From Pseudomonas sp. R28(2017) (GTDB taxonomy: Bacteria; Pseudomonadota; Gammaproteobacteria; Pseudomonadales; Pseudomonadaceae): 64,000 bases of DNA. Numbering within the stretch: the stretch's first letter is position 1; the number at the start of each line of letters is the position of its first letter. A program made the translations under genes and the position numbers. A model generated the notes under the pieces. It did not search any database. It was not told the DNA's origin and was given only the letters and a program-made list of their open reading frames with translations. Where the stretch lies: contig NZ_NEHW01000004.1 in NCBI RefSeq assembly GCF_002112505.1, positions 124,001 to 188,000 of the forward strand, read 5' to 3'. Positions 30,014 to 38,650 of the stretch are shown one piece after another.

Positions 30014-30277
30014 TCAGTTTTCCTTGAATCCAGGTTTTCCGTTAGCTGCACGCCACGCTTTGATAATGCTCAGAACTGCTTCAAGCTCACCTTGCTCATC
30101 ATTTTCAGGCCAGTAAATCAGGTCTGTACCGCTAGGGTGCTCGGTAACTGCAGAAAAGTGCTCCAGCAATGGATCTAGTATCTCATCTGGCTCCTCGGCA
30201 TTGGCGCGATAGATTTCCTTTAAAAATTCAATGAACTCCAACTCCGTGTAATCGCTGTAGTTGGGTTTAATACTCAT
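30014..30277 (-). CDS. Bacteriocin immunity protein (Im2/Im9 family)
   Basis: This 87-residue acidic protein matches the colicin E-type immunity fold: SDYTELEFIEFLKEIYRANA (helix I), EHPSGTDLIYWPENDEQG (helix III motif) and IKAWRAANGKPGFKEN at the end. Its ATG overlaps the bacteriocin stop by four bases, so toxin and immunity are translationally coupled. It should bind and block the DNase domain of the bacteriocin at 30274-32652 in the cytoplasm of the producer. Confidence 0.95.
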   Translation of the reverse strand: MSIKPNYSDYTELEFIEFLKEIYRANAEEPDEILDPLLEHFSAVTEHPSGTDLIYWPENDEQGELEAVLSIIKAWRAANGKPGFKEN

Positions 30278-32652
30278 GACTTGTCTCCATAATGAATCTT
30301 GTGATGAGCTGCTGGTGTGACAACCCTTATGTTGTCGATGTCGTACACTTCGCCGCCTTCGCTGATTGGCACAACATGATGCAGTTCAAAGCTCTTCCTT
30401 TTTCCGTAAACGTCAGGATTTCTTGCTCTGGGTGCGTACCCATTTTCTCGCATGCGAATAATGTTCTGTTTGGAAAACTGCTTTGAAAGCTCGGGGTCAG
30501 TTGCTACGATTTTCCAGAGTTTTTCTCGAAAAGCATCGTAACTCCGAAATTCTATACCTCTAAGCTGGTCAGCAATATGTGCCGGTATCGGCGCGCCTTC
30601 GCCGCGTGTGGCCTCGCCAAGCCAGAGCCCTGTTACTTGTGCACCGATTCCGGTGGCGGTACCTGGCTCATACCTAGGACTCTTGAACACCACCAGAATA
30701 GGCGGCAATCCCGAGTCAATCGGGAAGGTAATGATCAGCCGTTCCTGATCCAGCAGATCCAGTGCGGGATAGCTTTCCGTTTCGTTGCTCGCTGGATTCA
30801 GGCTGCTGCCAGTGTAAACAATCGTGCCCTGCGGAACTGGCGGCAAGCTGGTGGCGCTACCTTCTTCACCTCCTGGTGCGCTGGCCGGTGTCCAGGTGAG
30901 GATGCGCTGTGGATTGTCGAGCGCCAGGCTGTAAACCTGCCGTTCTGTATCAAATGTCGCCGCCCTTACGGCCACCGGTTTCCCGCCTGGCACCACATAC
31001 AGGCCGAGGCCGCTTTCCTCTTCGCTGCTTGCCAATAGATAAGGCACATCGATGCTTGCTGACGAAAGGGCAAGGGCGGCCAGGTCAGGGCCGCCGGGAG
31101 GAGAAAGGCTGGAAAGGGGCGTACTGATCAGGTAGCGCCTTTCGGCATTGCCCAGGGCTGCTGGCCATGCCACCGACAGCACGGCCACGGCCAAGGTGGG
31201 GGCAGAGGCTGCCGCTGCCGTAGCCAGGCGGGCCACGGCAGCACTGATCGCTACCCGAAGGGCGATCCTGGCTGCTTCGGCGATTGCAAAGGTCGCTACG
31301 CCAATTGGAATGATGGCAGGCGCAGATGCGGCTATGCGCGTGTCGTTGATGAAGTTGATACTTTGACGCTCTGCTTCAGCTTGTTGATGTGCAGCCTCTT
31401 CGGCAGCTATTCGCTCGGACTCTGCTTGTTGACGTGCAGCCTCTTCGGCAGCTACTCGTTCGGCCTCTGCTTGCTGACGTGCAGCCTCCTCGGCAGCTGC
31501 ATGCTCGGCCGCAATCCTTGTCTGCAGTTGTTCCATTTCCACCGCTCGCTGGGTGAGGTTCGCCATGGACGCGCTGAATTGCTGCAAATAGCGGATGGAC
31601 TCTGTGAGCGCCAGGGCCCGGTGATAAGCTGCCCAAAGCACGCCGGCCCGGCGGGTGGCCTGTTCGTCGACGAGGTCTTGCAGTGCCTCGGTTTGAGGCT
31701 TGGAAAGTGGCCCGACGATGTTCGGGTTGGAGTCACTGAAAGCAGGTATCTCGGCTTGCTTCGCTGTGATCAGCGCATTGGCAGTGTTTGCATAGGCCGA
31801 AAAGCGCTGAATGAGGGTATCGGTTTCCTGGGTTGGGGTGGATTGAGCCACTTGCTGCTGCAGGAAGCTGGGCAGGCAGTCGAAGCAGATCTGCTGTTCA
31901 TGAAGAATTTGCCCATACCGCCGTTCGATGGCTTTGGCGAGGTCGACAGCAGGTTGCGCAATTTCTGCCTCGTCGACCTGGCGAGCCATTTCAGGCAGGT
32001 CCACCGCCAACGCCTGAAACTTCTGCGCTGCGATGTGCAAGCGGTAGGCGGCATCGACAGAAGCGTTGAAAGTCTCCCAGACCTGTCGGCCCCATGCCTC
32101 GCCAGAGGTGCCTATCGGGAATGCGCCATCGTCATTCAACCGGGTGGCGAATGAGTCGTAGCGTTTATAAAAAGGAATGGCACCGTAGAAGCTGGTTGCC
32201 ACGGGAGCGATTTGGAGATACTCGGCGCGCCTTTGTTGCAAGTTTGTCGTGGCCAGTTGTTGGCGTAGTACCAGATGCTGGACAGGCTGACCCGCAGCTC
32301 CCGAGATTGCCTGTTGTTCGATGGCAGCGCGTTCAGCGTTGATTTGCGCGGGAAGTTGCTCAAGAGCGGGTGCATATTGTTCGGCGTGGATATTGTTGAC
32401 GGCAGTAAACTCCTCGCCGAAAACCGTTCGCCAGCCTTTTTCCTGGGCGAAAGGGCTAGGCCCTCCAGTACCTCGAGGCCGCCCTGCATCCAGCCCCCAG
32501 CCGCCATAGCCGGTCCCAGACAGCGGGGGCAACGGGCTGAGAGGCACTCGATCTGGGGCTTGCGCGCGCGTCAAGACACCCTCATTCAGATTCAGCGCAC
32601 CGCGGGAATCACGGAAGGGTTCACCAAATTTGACGGTTTCATTTTGAGCCAT
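30274..32652 (-). CDS. S-type bacteriocin with HNH DNase domain
   Basis: This 792-residue protein is probably a released narrow-spectrum toxin. The N-terminal part (1-90) is Gly/Pro-rich and disordered. A long helical region follows (about 90-400), ending in three AAEEAA(R/H)QQAE repeats of 15 residues. An Ala-rich hydrophobic stretch lies at about 415-475. A pyocin-S translocation-type domain covers about 490-680 (PYLLASSEEESGLGLYVVPG, TFPIDSGLPPILVVFKSPRY). The C-terminal DNase domain (about 690-792) has SFELHHVVPISEGGEVYD and HHKIHYGDKS, an intact HNH site. ATG at 32652 has AGGAGG 8 bases upstream. It has no signal peptide, as expected for S-pyocins. The receptor it uses cannot be read from sequence. 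Confidence 0.93.
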   Translation of the reverse strand: MAQNETVKFGEPFRDSRGALNLNEGVLTRAQAPDRVPLSPLPPLSGTGYGGWGLDAGRPRGTGGPSPFAQEKGWRTVFGEEFTAVNNIHAEQYAPALEQLPAQINAERAAIEQQAISGAAGQPVQHLVLRQQLATTNLQQRRAEYLQIAPVATSFYGAIPFYKRYDSFATRLNDDGAFPIGTSGEAWGRQVWETFNASVDAAYRLHIAAQKFQALAVDLPEMARQVDEAEIAQPAVDLAKAIERRYGQILHEQQICFDCLPSFLQQQVAQSTPTQETDTLIQRFSAYANTANALITAKQAEIPAFSDSNPNIVGPLSKPQTEALQDLVDEQATRRAGVLWAAYHRALALTESIRYLQQFSASMANLTQRAVEMEQLQTRIAAEHAAAEEAARQQAEAERVAAEEAARQQAESERIAAEEAAHQQAEAERQSINFINDTRIAASAPAIIPIGVATFAIAEAARIALRVAISAAVARLATAAAASAPTLAVAVLSVAWPAALGNAERRYLISTPLSSLSPPGGPDLAALALSSASIDVPYLLASSEEESGLGLYVVPGGKPVAVRAATFDTERQVYSLALDNPQRILTWTPASAPGGEEGSATSLPPVPQGTIVYTGSSLNPASNETESYPALDLLDQERLIITFPIDSGLPPILVVFKSPRYEPGTATGIGAQVTGLWLGEATRGEGAPIPAHIADQLRGIEFRSYDAFREKLWKIVATDPELSKQFSKQNIIRMRENGYAPRARNPDVYGKRKSFELHHVVPISEGGEVYDIDNIRVVTPAAHHKIHYGDKS
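31363..31497 (-). repeat. Three 45-bp tandem repeats in the bacteriocin gene
   Basis: Units 31453-31497, 31408-31452 and 31363-31407 encode AAEEAA(R/H)QQAE(A/S)ER plus one residue (V, I or Q). Units 1 and 2 differ at only a few third positions. They lengthen the coiled-coil stalk by 15 residues each and could change number by slippage. Confidence 0.92.
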
Positions 32653-32729
32653 GTAGTCATCCTCCTGGTCGCTACATGGCAAGCGTGCTCCAGGCAGTGT
32701 TTCCCGTATGTCAGGCGCTGCTCGTCAAT

Positions 32730-32749
32730 CAGTAGGAGGATTCCTACTG
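32730..32749 (-). terminator. Hairpin between mdeR and the bacteriocin gene
   Basis: CAGTAGGA and TCCTACTG form an 8-base-pair stem around ATCC (minus-strand reading), 17 bases after the mdeR stop. It lacks a T-tract and its stopping power is uncertain. The bacteriocin promoter must lie in this approximately 110-base gap; no SOS box or clear PrtN-type P-box was seen. Confidence 0.5.
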
Positions 32750-32765
32750 ACTGGAAAGATCTGTT

Positions 32766-33245
32766 TCAGATGTGTTTTTCAGCAACAGGAATAACGCGTT
32801 TTTCCTTAACAGCCTTGTAGGAAAAACTCGAATAGATCTCCTTCACCCCAGGCAACCGCTGCAGCACTTCCCGGGTAAATTCCCCAAACGACTCCAGATC
32901 CCTCGCCAGAATCTCCAATAGAAAGTCATACCGTCCAGAGATGTTGTGACAAGCAACAATCTCGGGAATCTCCATTAACCGTTGCTCGAACGCCAGCGCC
33001 ATGTCCTTGGTATGCGAATCCATCATGATGCTGACAAACGCCGTTACCCCAAACCCCAGCGATTTGGGCGACAAGATGGCCTGATAACCGGTGATATATC
33101 CGTTGTCCTCCAGCAACTTGACCCTCCGCCAGCACGGCGAGGTGGTCAGCGCGACCTGATCGGCGAGTTCGGAAACGGTGAGGCGGGCGTTGTCCTGCAA
33201 GGCTGCGAGCAGGGCGCGGTCGGTGCGGTCGAGGCTTGAAGGCAT
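32766..33245 (-). CDS. mdeR: Lrp/AsnC-family regulator MdeR
   Basis: This 159-residue transcription factor has an N-terminal winged helix (DRTDRALLAALQDNARLTVS, then TSPCWRRVKLLEDNGYITGY) and a C-terminal RAM ligand-sensing domain (GRYDFLLEILARD). It is transcribed divergently from mdeA, with a 127-base shared control region. In P. putida the Lrp-type MdeR in this position activates mdeA; assignment here rests on family and position. Confidence 0.93.
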   Translation of the reverse strand: MPSSLDRTDRALLAALQDNARLTVSELADQVALTTSPCWRRVKLLEDNGYITGYQAILSPKSLGFGVTAFVSIMMDSHTKDMALAFEQRLMEIPEIVACHNISGRYDFLLEILARDLESFGEFTREVLQRLPGVKEIYSSFSYKAVKEKRVIPVAEKHI

Positions 33246-33372
33246 AATTTGCCCTCCTGGTGTTTTATTTGTTGTTTTCTTCCCAAAAAGTGCGCAAATA
33301 CGTGAGCAATTTTGGAAAAATTCAGGCAGCTCGGTGGCATAAGCTTATAACAAACCACCAGAGGCTGTTGCC

Positions 33373-34569
33373 ATGCGCGACTCCCATAACAACACCGGTT
33401 TTTCCACCCGCGCCATCCACCATGGCTACGACCCGCTTTCCCACGGCGGTGCCTTGGTGCCGCCGGTGTACCAGACTGCAACCTATGCCTTCCCCAGCGC
33501 CGAATACGGCGCGGCATGTTTTGCCGGAGAGGAGGGCGGGCACTTCTACAGCCGCATTTCCAACCCGACCCTGGCCTTGCTGGAGCAGCGCATGGCCTCG
33601 CTGGAAGGGGGGGAGGCGGGCCTGGCGCTGGCGTCGGGCATGGGCGCCATCACCTCGACCTTGTGGACCCTGCTGCGCCCTGGTGACGAACTGATCGTCG
33701 GGCGCACGGTATATGGCTGCACCTTCGCGTTCATGCACCATGGGATCGGCGAGTTCGGTGTGAAGATTCGCCATGTCGACCTGAATGACACCAAGGCGCT
33801 GAAAGCAGCGATTAACAGCAAGACACGGATCATCTACTTCGAAACCCCGGCCAACCCGAACATGCAGCTGGTCGACATCGCCGCGGTGGCCGAAGCGGCG
33901 CGGGGGCATGACCTGCATATCGTGGTCGACAACACCTATTGCACGCCGTACCTGCAGCGGCCATTGGAGTTGGGCGCCGACCTGGTGGTGCATTCGGCGA
34001 CCAAGTACCTCAGCGGCCACGGTGATATCACGGCTGGCCTGGTGATCGGGCGCAAGGCACTGCTGGACCGGATCCGCCTGGAAGGCCTCAAGGACATGAC
34101 TGGCGCAGTGCTGTCGCCGCACGACGCGTCGTTGTTGATGCGTGGCATCAAGACGCTGGCGTTGCGCATGGACCGCCACTGCGCGAATGCCCAGCAGGTT
34201 GCCGAATTTCTCGCGCGCCAGCCGCAGGTGGAGCTGATCCAGTATCCGGGGCTGCCCTCGTTTTCCCAATACGAGCTGGCGCAGCGGCAGATGCGCTTGC
34301 CGGGCGGGATGATCGCTTTCGAGCTCAAGGGCGGGATCGAGGCCGGGCGGCGTTTCATGAATGCGCTGCAACTGTTTGCCAGGGCGGTCAGCCTGGGTGA
34401 TGCCGAATCGCTGGCGCAGCATCCGGCGAGCATGACCCATTCCAGCTATACGCCTGAAGAGCGGGCGCATCACGGCATTTCCGAAGGGCTGGTGCGGTTG
34501 TCGGTGGGGCTTGAGGATGTGGCGGATCTGCTGGCGGACGTCGAGCAGGCGTTGAGCGCCTGTGCATGA
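33373..34569 (+). CDS. mdeA: L-methionine gamma-lyase MdeA
   Basis: MdeA is a PLP enzyme that splits L-methionine into methanethiol, 2-oxobutyrate and ammonia. The 398-residue protein keeps the P. putida enzyme's key positions at identical numbering: Y59 and R61 (phosphate binding from the neighbour subunit), Y114, C116 (the cysteine typical of methionine gamma-lyases), and PLP lysine K211 in [16 protein letters not shown] precedes the ATG. The protein is cytoplasmic and tetrameric in the family. Regulation by divergent MdeR is expected. Confidence 0.97.
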   Translation: MRDSHNNTGFSTRAIHHGYDPLSHGGALVPPVYQTATYAFPSAEYGAACFAGEEGGHFYSRISNPTLALLEQRMASLEGGEAGLALASGMGAITSTLWTLLRPGDELIVGRTVYGCTFAFMHHGIGEFGVKIRHVDLNDTKALKAAINSKTRIIYFETPANPNMQLVDIAAVAEAARGHDLHIVVDNTYCTPYLQRPLELGADLVVHSATKYLSGHGDITAGLVIGRKALLDRIRLEGLKDMTGAVLSPHDASLLMRGIKTLALRMDRHCANAQQVAEFLARQPQVELIQYPGLPSFSQYELAQRQMRLPGGMIAFELKGGIEAGRRFMNALQLFARAVSLGDAESLAQHPASMTHSSYTPEERAHHGISEGLVRLSVGLEDVADLLADVEQALSACA

Positions 34570-34630
34570 CGCACGGTTCGGGAAGCGCTGCCCGATGCCT
34601 TGCAACGGCATGGCGCAGGCACTCTGGCCG

Positions 34631-34650
34631 CGCTGGTGTCATGACCAGCG
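34631..34650 (+). other. Hairpin upstream of the 29-codon ORF
   Basis: CGCTGGT-GTCATG-ACCAGCG is a perfect 7-base-pair stem, ending 8 bases before the AGAGGAG ribosome-binding site of the small ORF. A weaker ATGCC/GGCAT hairpin lies just upstream. Confidence 0.55.
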
Positions 34651-34670
34651 CATCCCAGAGGAGTATCACC

Positions 34671-34760
34671 ATGAATGTATCTGCAAACGAACTCGACCTG
34701 ATCATCCGCCGCGCGGGCGGGGATGACGATGAGGGTGGTCAGTCGTGGCGCAAGCCTTGA
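34671..34760 (+). CDS. Possible 29-residue peptide with strong ribosome-binding site
   Basis: The ORF runs from ATG 34671 to TGA 34758-34760. AGAGGAG stands 8 bases upstream. The peptide starts MNVSANELDLIIRRAGG, continues with an acidic stretch DDDEGG and ends QSWRKP. It has no membrane helix or signal. It lies about 100 bases after mdeA, behind a small hairpin, and is followed 60 bases later by a bidirectional terminator, so it could be the last cistron of the mdeA transcript or its own unit. Function unknown. Confidence 0.55.
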   Translation: MNVSANELDLIIRRAGGDDDEGGQSWRKP

Positions 34761-34814
34761 GCTGAGCGGGCGCTCCGCCATGGCGGGGTTGCCTGGTGTG
34801 TTTCGAACGTGCAA

Positions 34815-34842
34815 GAAAAAAGGCCTCTTTCGAGGCCTTTTT
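34815..34842. terminator. Bidirectional terminator between the small ORF and zapG
   Basis: AAAAAA, GGCCTC-TTTC-GAGGCC, TTTTT. A and T tracts on both sides serve the plus-strand mdeA/small ORF unit and the minus-strand zapG. Confidence 0.92.
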
Positions 34843-34854
34843 CACTTTAACGGT

Positions 34855-35292
34855 TCAGCGCTTGAGCCCGTAGCTCTCGTCGAGCATGCCCGGCGAGTTC
34901 GGCGACTTCGGTGCATAGTCGCGTGGCACTTCGGCGGTGTCCTTCGGCGGGGTCAGGCGGTCACGTGGCCCCTGGGTGCCCTCGGAGTGCAGGGCGGCGA
35001 GCAGGCGCTGGCGGGTCAGCTCGTCGAGCGCCAGGTGGTTGGCGCCGTCGGCCAGGTGATCCTGCACGTCCTGGTAGCTCTGGGTCAGCTTCTTGACCAG
35101 TACCGCGGTGCTGTTGAAGTGGGTAACCACCTGGTTCTGGTAGCTGTCGAAGCGCTGCTGGATATCGTCCAGCTGACGCTGGGTGCTGCTGGGCGCCGCA
35201 TTGGGCAGCAGGCGGGCCACGATGAAACCGACCGCCACACCGATGACCAGGGCCAGGGTTGGCAACAACCAAACAAGGAGCGAGAGTTCCAC
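34855..35292 (-). CDS. zapG: Division-associated protein ZapG (YhcB, DUF1043)
   Basis: This 145-residue protein has one N-terminal membrane helix (LLVWLLPTLALVIGVAVGFIVARLL), then a coiled-coil (STQRQLDDIQQRFDSYQNQV) and a disordered Pro-rich tail ending in DESYGLKR. This is the YhcB family; in E. coli it links division and envelope synthesis. It is a lone gene ending at a shared terminator. Confidence 0.93.
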   Translation of the reverse strand: MELSLLVWLLPTLALVIGVAVGFIVARLLPNAAPSSTQRQLDDIQQRFDSYQNQVVTHFNSTAVLVKKLTQSYQDVQDHLADGANHLALDELTRQRLLAALHSEGTQGPRDRLTPPKDTAEVPRDYAPKSPNSPGMLDESYGLKR

Positions 35293-35427
35293 GAGTCCTT
35301 CCTCTATAAACGGCTTTGCTTTACGTTAACGGCTCAGACCTGCGCTGTATACCGCGAGCGATCGCAAATCAGAACAGAATTCCTCACCTAGACGAAACGA
35401 CCCCCCTCGAGGTCACGGAGTAGTGCC

Positions 35428-36063
35428 TTGCTTGTTCGCGAAACCCCCTTGTTCATCGACGGCCCGATCGGCCAGCTGGAAGCTTTGTACCTGGATGTGG
35501 CCGATGCCCGCGGTGCGGTGCTGATCTGTCACCCCAACCCGGTACAGGGCGGCACCATGCTCAACAAGGTGGTCTCGACCCTGCAGCGTACCGCGCGTGA
35601 CGCCGGCTATGTGACCTTGCGCTTCAACTACCGCGGTGTCGGCCAGAGTGCCGGCAGCCATGACATGGGCGCTGGCGAGGTGGCCGATGCCGAGGCCGCC
35701 GCAGCGTGGTTGCGCGCGAAGCACCCCGAGCTGCCGCTGGTGCTGATGGGCTTCTCGTTCGGCGGCTTCGTCGCCGCCAGCCTGGCCGGGCGCCTGGAGG
35801 CGCAAGGTGTGGCGCTGCAGCAGCTGTTCATGATCGCCCCGGCGGTGATGCGCCTGACTGCCGACTTCCCGCTGCCGCAGCGCTGCCCGATCGCCGTGGT
35901 GCAGCCTGATGCCGACGAAGTCGTCGATCCACAGCTGGTTTACCAATGGTCCGACGCACTCGGCCGCCCCCATGAGCTGCTGAAAGTGGCAGAATGCGGA
36001 CACTTCTTCCATGGCAAGCTGACCGATCTGAAGGATCTGCTGCTGCCGCGCCTTTCGAACTGA
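35428..36063 (+). CDS. Small alpha/beta hydrolase (COG2945 type), TTG start
   Basis: This 211-residue cytoplasmic hydrolase has the nucleophile elbow GFSFGG, a catalytic Asp in [10 protein letters not shown] and His in AECGHFFHG, with [17 protein letters not shown] at the N-terminus. No ATG or GTG is available in frame at the right place; TTG at 35428 follows GGAG by 7 bases and gives the usual family start ([19 protein letters not shown]). It lies 26 bases before trpS. Substrate unknown. Confidence 0.9.
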   Translation: MLVRETPLFIDGPIGQLEALYLDVADARGAVLICHPNPVQGGTMLNKVVSTLQRTARDAGYVTLRFNYRGVGQSAGSHDMGAGEVADAEAAAAWLRAKHPELPLVLMGFSFGGFVAASLAGRLEAQGVALQQLFMIAPAVMRLTADFPLPQRCPIAVVQPDADEVVDPQLVYQWSDALGRPHELLKVAECGHFFHGKLTDLKDLLLPRLSN

Positions 36064-36088
36064 GCCAAGCCTGAATAAGCGAACACCC

Positions 36089-37438
36089 ATGACCACGCGC
36101 ATCCTCACCGGTATCACCACCACCGGCACCCCGCACCTGGGCAACTACGCCGGCGCCATCCGCCCGGCGATCGTCGCCAGCCAGCAGCCCGGTGTCGACT
36201 CGTTCTACTTCCTGGCCGACTACCACGCCCTGATCAAGTGCGACGACCCGCTGCGCATCCAGCGCTCGCGCCTGGAAATCGCCGCCACCTGGCTGGCCGG
36301 TGGCCTGGACCCGAACAAGGTGACCTTCTATCGCCAGTCCGACATCCCCGAGATCCCGGAACTGACATGGCTGCTGACCTGTGTCGCGGCCAAGGGCCTG
36401 CTCAACCGCGCCCACGCCTACAAGGCCTCGGTTGACAAGAACGTCGAGAACGGTGAAGACCCGGATGCCGGCGTGACCATGGGCCTGTTCAGCTATCCGG
36501 TGCTGATGGCGGCGGACATCCTGATGTTCAACGCCAACAAGGTGCCGGTCGGCCGCGACCAGATCCAGCACGTGGAAATGGCCCGTGACATCGGCCAGCG
36601 TTTCAACCACCTGTTCGGCCAGGGCAAGGACTTCTTCGCCCTGCCCGAAGCGGTGATCGAGGAGAGTGTGGCGACCCTGCCGGGCCTGGACGGGCGCAAG
36701 ATGTCCAAGAGCTACGACAACACCATCCCGCTGTTCACCAGCGCCAAGGACATGAAAGACGCCATTTCGCGCATCGTCACCGACTCGCGTGCCCCTGGCG
36801 AAGCCAAGGATCCGGACAATTCGCACCTGTTCACCCTGTTCCAGGCGTTCTCGACGCCGGGGCAGTGCGCCGAATTCCGCGAAGAGCTGCTGCAGGGCCT
36901 GGGCTGGGGCGAGGCCAAGCAGCGCCTGTTCCAGCTGCTCGACGGCCAGTTGGCAGAGAAACGCGAGCATTACCACCAGCTGATCTCGCGCCCCAACGAC
37001 CTCGAGGACATCCTCCTGGCTGGCGCCGCCAAGGCCCGCAAGATCGCCACCCCGTTCCTCGAGCAGCTGCGTGAGGCCGTTGGTCTGCGTTCGTTCCGCA
37101 GCAGCGTGCAGGCCAGTACCGAAGTGAAGAAGAAAGCGGCCAAGAGCGCGCGCTTCGTCAGCTTCCGTGATGAAGATGGCAGCTTCCGCTTCCGCCTGCT
37201 GGCCGCCGATGGCGAGCAACTGCTGCTGTCGCGCAGCTTCGCCGACGGCAAGAGCGCCGGTGCCGTAAGCAAGCAGTTGCAGCAAGGTGGCGAAGCCGAC
37301 GTGCGTGTCGAAGGCCTGGGCTTCAGCCTGTGGCTGAGCGGCGAGCAGGTTGCCGACGGGCCGCAGTTCGACAGCGCCGAAGCCCGAGATTCGGCTATCG
37401 AAAGCCTGCGTGTAGCGCTTCAGCCACAACAAGACTGA
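36089..37438 (+). CDS. trpS: Tryptophan-tRNA ligase with C-terminal extension
   Basis: This class I synthetase charges tRNA-Trp. The HIGH-type motif is TPHLGNY near residue 14 and the KMSKS motif is [11 protein letters not shown] near residue 205. The protein has 449 residues; a standard bacterial TrpRS has about 330. The last 110 residues (from about [19 protein letters not shown]) form an added domain, [20 protein letters not shown], which resembles the small YegP/DUF1508 beta fold; that resemblance is by eye. It follows an alpha/beta hydrolase gene and is closed by a terminator. Confidence 0.96.
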   Translation: MTTRILTGITTTGTPHLGNYAGAIRPAIVASQQPGVDSFYFLADYHALIKCDDPLRIQRSRLEIAATWLAGGLDPNKVTFYRQSDIPEIPELTWLLTCVAAKGLLNRAHAYKASVDKNVENGEDPDAGVTMGLFSYPVLMAADILMFNANKVPVGRDQIQHVEMARDIGQRFNHLFGQGKDFFALPEAVIEESVATLPGLDGRKMSKSYDNTIPLFTSAKDMKDAISRIVTDSRAPGEAKDPDNSHLFTLFQAFSTPGQCAEFREELLQGLGWGEAKQRLFQLLDGQLAEKREHYHQLISRPNDLEDILLAGAAKARKIATPFLEQLREAVGLRSFRSSVQASTEVKKKAAKSARFVSFRDEDGSFRFRLLAADGEQLLLSRSFADGKSAGAVSKQLQQGGEADVRVEGLGFSLWLSGEQVADGPQFDSAEARDSAIESLRVALQPQQD

Positions 37439-37470
37439 GGCATTTCGCCGCAAGTCTGATTGCCATTAAG

Positions 37471-37504
37471 CGGGCCTGTCGCTACAGTGACGGCCCGTTT
37501 TTTG
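37471..37504 (+). terminator. Intrinsic terminator after trpS
   Basis: CGGGCC and GGCCCG form a stem around a 15-base loop that can extend the helix partly (GTC/GAC), followed by a T-rich tract (TTTTTTTG). Confidence 0.85.
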
Positions 37505-37523
37505 TTGCCTCGCTAACGAAATC

Positions 37524-38618
37524 ATGACGCCCCTAGAACGATATCAAGCAGATCTGAAACGTCCCGACTTCTTCCATGACGCGGCGCAGGAAACTGCGGT
37601 GCGTCACCTGCAGCGTCTGTACGACGACCTGGTGCACGCGCAGAACAACAAGCCGGGCGTGTTCGGCAAGCTGTTCGGCAAGAAGGAACAGACGCCGGTC
37701 AAGGGCCTGTACTTCTGGGGCGGAGTAGGGCGCGGCAAGACCTACCTGGTCGACACCTTCTATGAAGCGCTGCCGTTCAAGCAGAAGATGCGTACGCACT
37801 TCCACCGCTTCATGAAGCGCGTCCACGAGGAAATGAAAACCCTCAAGGGTGAGAAGAACCCGCTGACCATCATCGCCAAGCGCTTCAGCGAAGAGGCCAA
37901 GGTGATCTGCTTCGACGAATTCTTCGTGTCCGACATCACCGATGCCATGATCCTCGGCACCCTGATGGAAGAGCTGTTCAAGAACGGTGTCTCGCTGGTG
38001 GCGACCTCCAACATCGTCCCTGACGGCCTGTACAAGGACGGCCTGCAGCGTGCGCGCTTCCTGCCGGCCATCGCCATGATCAAGCAGTTTACCGATGTGG
38101 TGAACGTCGACAGCGGTGTCGACTACCGTCTGCGCCACCTGGAGCAGGCCGAACTGTTCCACTTCCCGCTCGATGACGCGGCGCACCAGAGCATGCGCGC
38201 CAGCTTCAAGGCGCTGACGCCCGAGTGCACCCAGGCCGTCGAGAACGACGTGCTGATGATCGAAAACCGCCCGATCAATGCCCTGCGCACCTGCGACGAC
38301 GTTGCCTGGTTCGACTTCCGCGCCCTGTGCGACGGGCCGCGCAGCCAGAACGACTACATCGAACTGGGCAAGATCTTCCATGCCGTGTTGCTGAGCAACG
38401 TGGAGCAGATGGGCGTCACTACCGACGACATCGCCCGCCGCTTCATCAACATGGTGGACGAGTTCTACGACCGCAACGTCAAGCTGATCATCTCGGCCGA
38501 GGTGGAGCTGAAAGACCTGTACACCGGTGGGCGCCTGAGCTTCGAGTTCCAGCGGACCCTGAGCCGCTTGCTGGAAATGCAGTCGCACGAATTCCTCGCG
38601 CGCGCGCACAAGCCCTGA
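37524..38618 (+). CDS. zapE: Cell-division ATPase ZapE (AFG1 family)
   Basis: This is a 364-residue AAA-type P-loop ATPase. Walker A is GGVGRGKT (about residues 66-73) and Walker B is VICFDEFFVSDITDAM. Further AFG1 landmarks are SNIVPDGLYKDGLQRARFLP and FINMVDEFYDR. In E. coli ZapE helps the Z-ring during constriction. It lies immediately after the trpS terminator and ends in a hairpin. Confidence 0.94.
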   Translation: MTPLERYQADLKRPDFFHDAAQETAVRHLQRLYDDLVHAQNNKPGVFGKLFGKKEQTPVKGLYFWGGVGRGKTYLVDTFYEALPFKQKMRTHFHRFMKRVHEEMKTLKGEKNPLTIIAKRFSEEAKVICFDEFFVSDITDAMILGTLMEELFKNGVSLVATSNIVPDGLYKDGLQRARFLPAIAMIKQFTDVVNVDSGVDYRLRHLEQAELFHFPLDDAAHQSMRASFKALTPECTQAVENDVLMIENRPINALRTCDDVAWFDFRALCDGPRSQNDYIELGKIFHAVLLSNVEQMGVTTDDIARRFINMVDEFYDRNVKLIISAEVELKDLYTGGRLSFEFQRTLSRLLEMQSHEFLARAHKP

Positions 38619-38623
38619 GATCC

Positions 38624-38644
38624 TGGGGCCGCAAAGCGGCCCCA
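38624..38644. terminator. GC hairpin between zapE and the GlxA-type regulator
   Basis: TGGGGCCGC-AAA-GCGGCCCCA is a perfect 9-base-pair stem in the 32-base gap between two convergent genes. There is no T-tract. Confidence 0.7.
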
Positions 38645-38650
38645 TTGGCC

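Noticed and set aside
31363..31497. Regularly spaced repeats that might be taken for a CRISPR array
   Set aside because: The repeats are directly adjacent without spacers, in frame, and encode a coiled coil inside the bacteriocin.
32653..32765. LexA box or PrtN P-box before the bacteriocin gene
   Set aside because: An ATTGACGAG stretch was considered, but neither the CTG-N10-CAG palindrome nor a repeated ATTGnnGT pattern is present.
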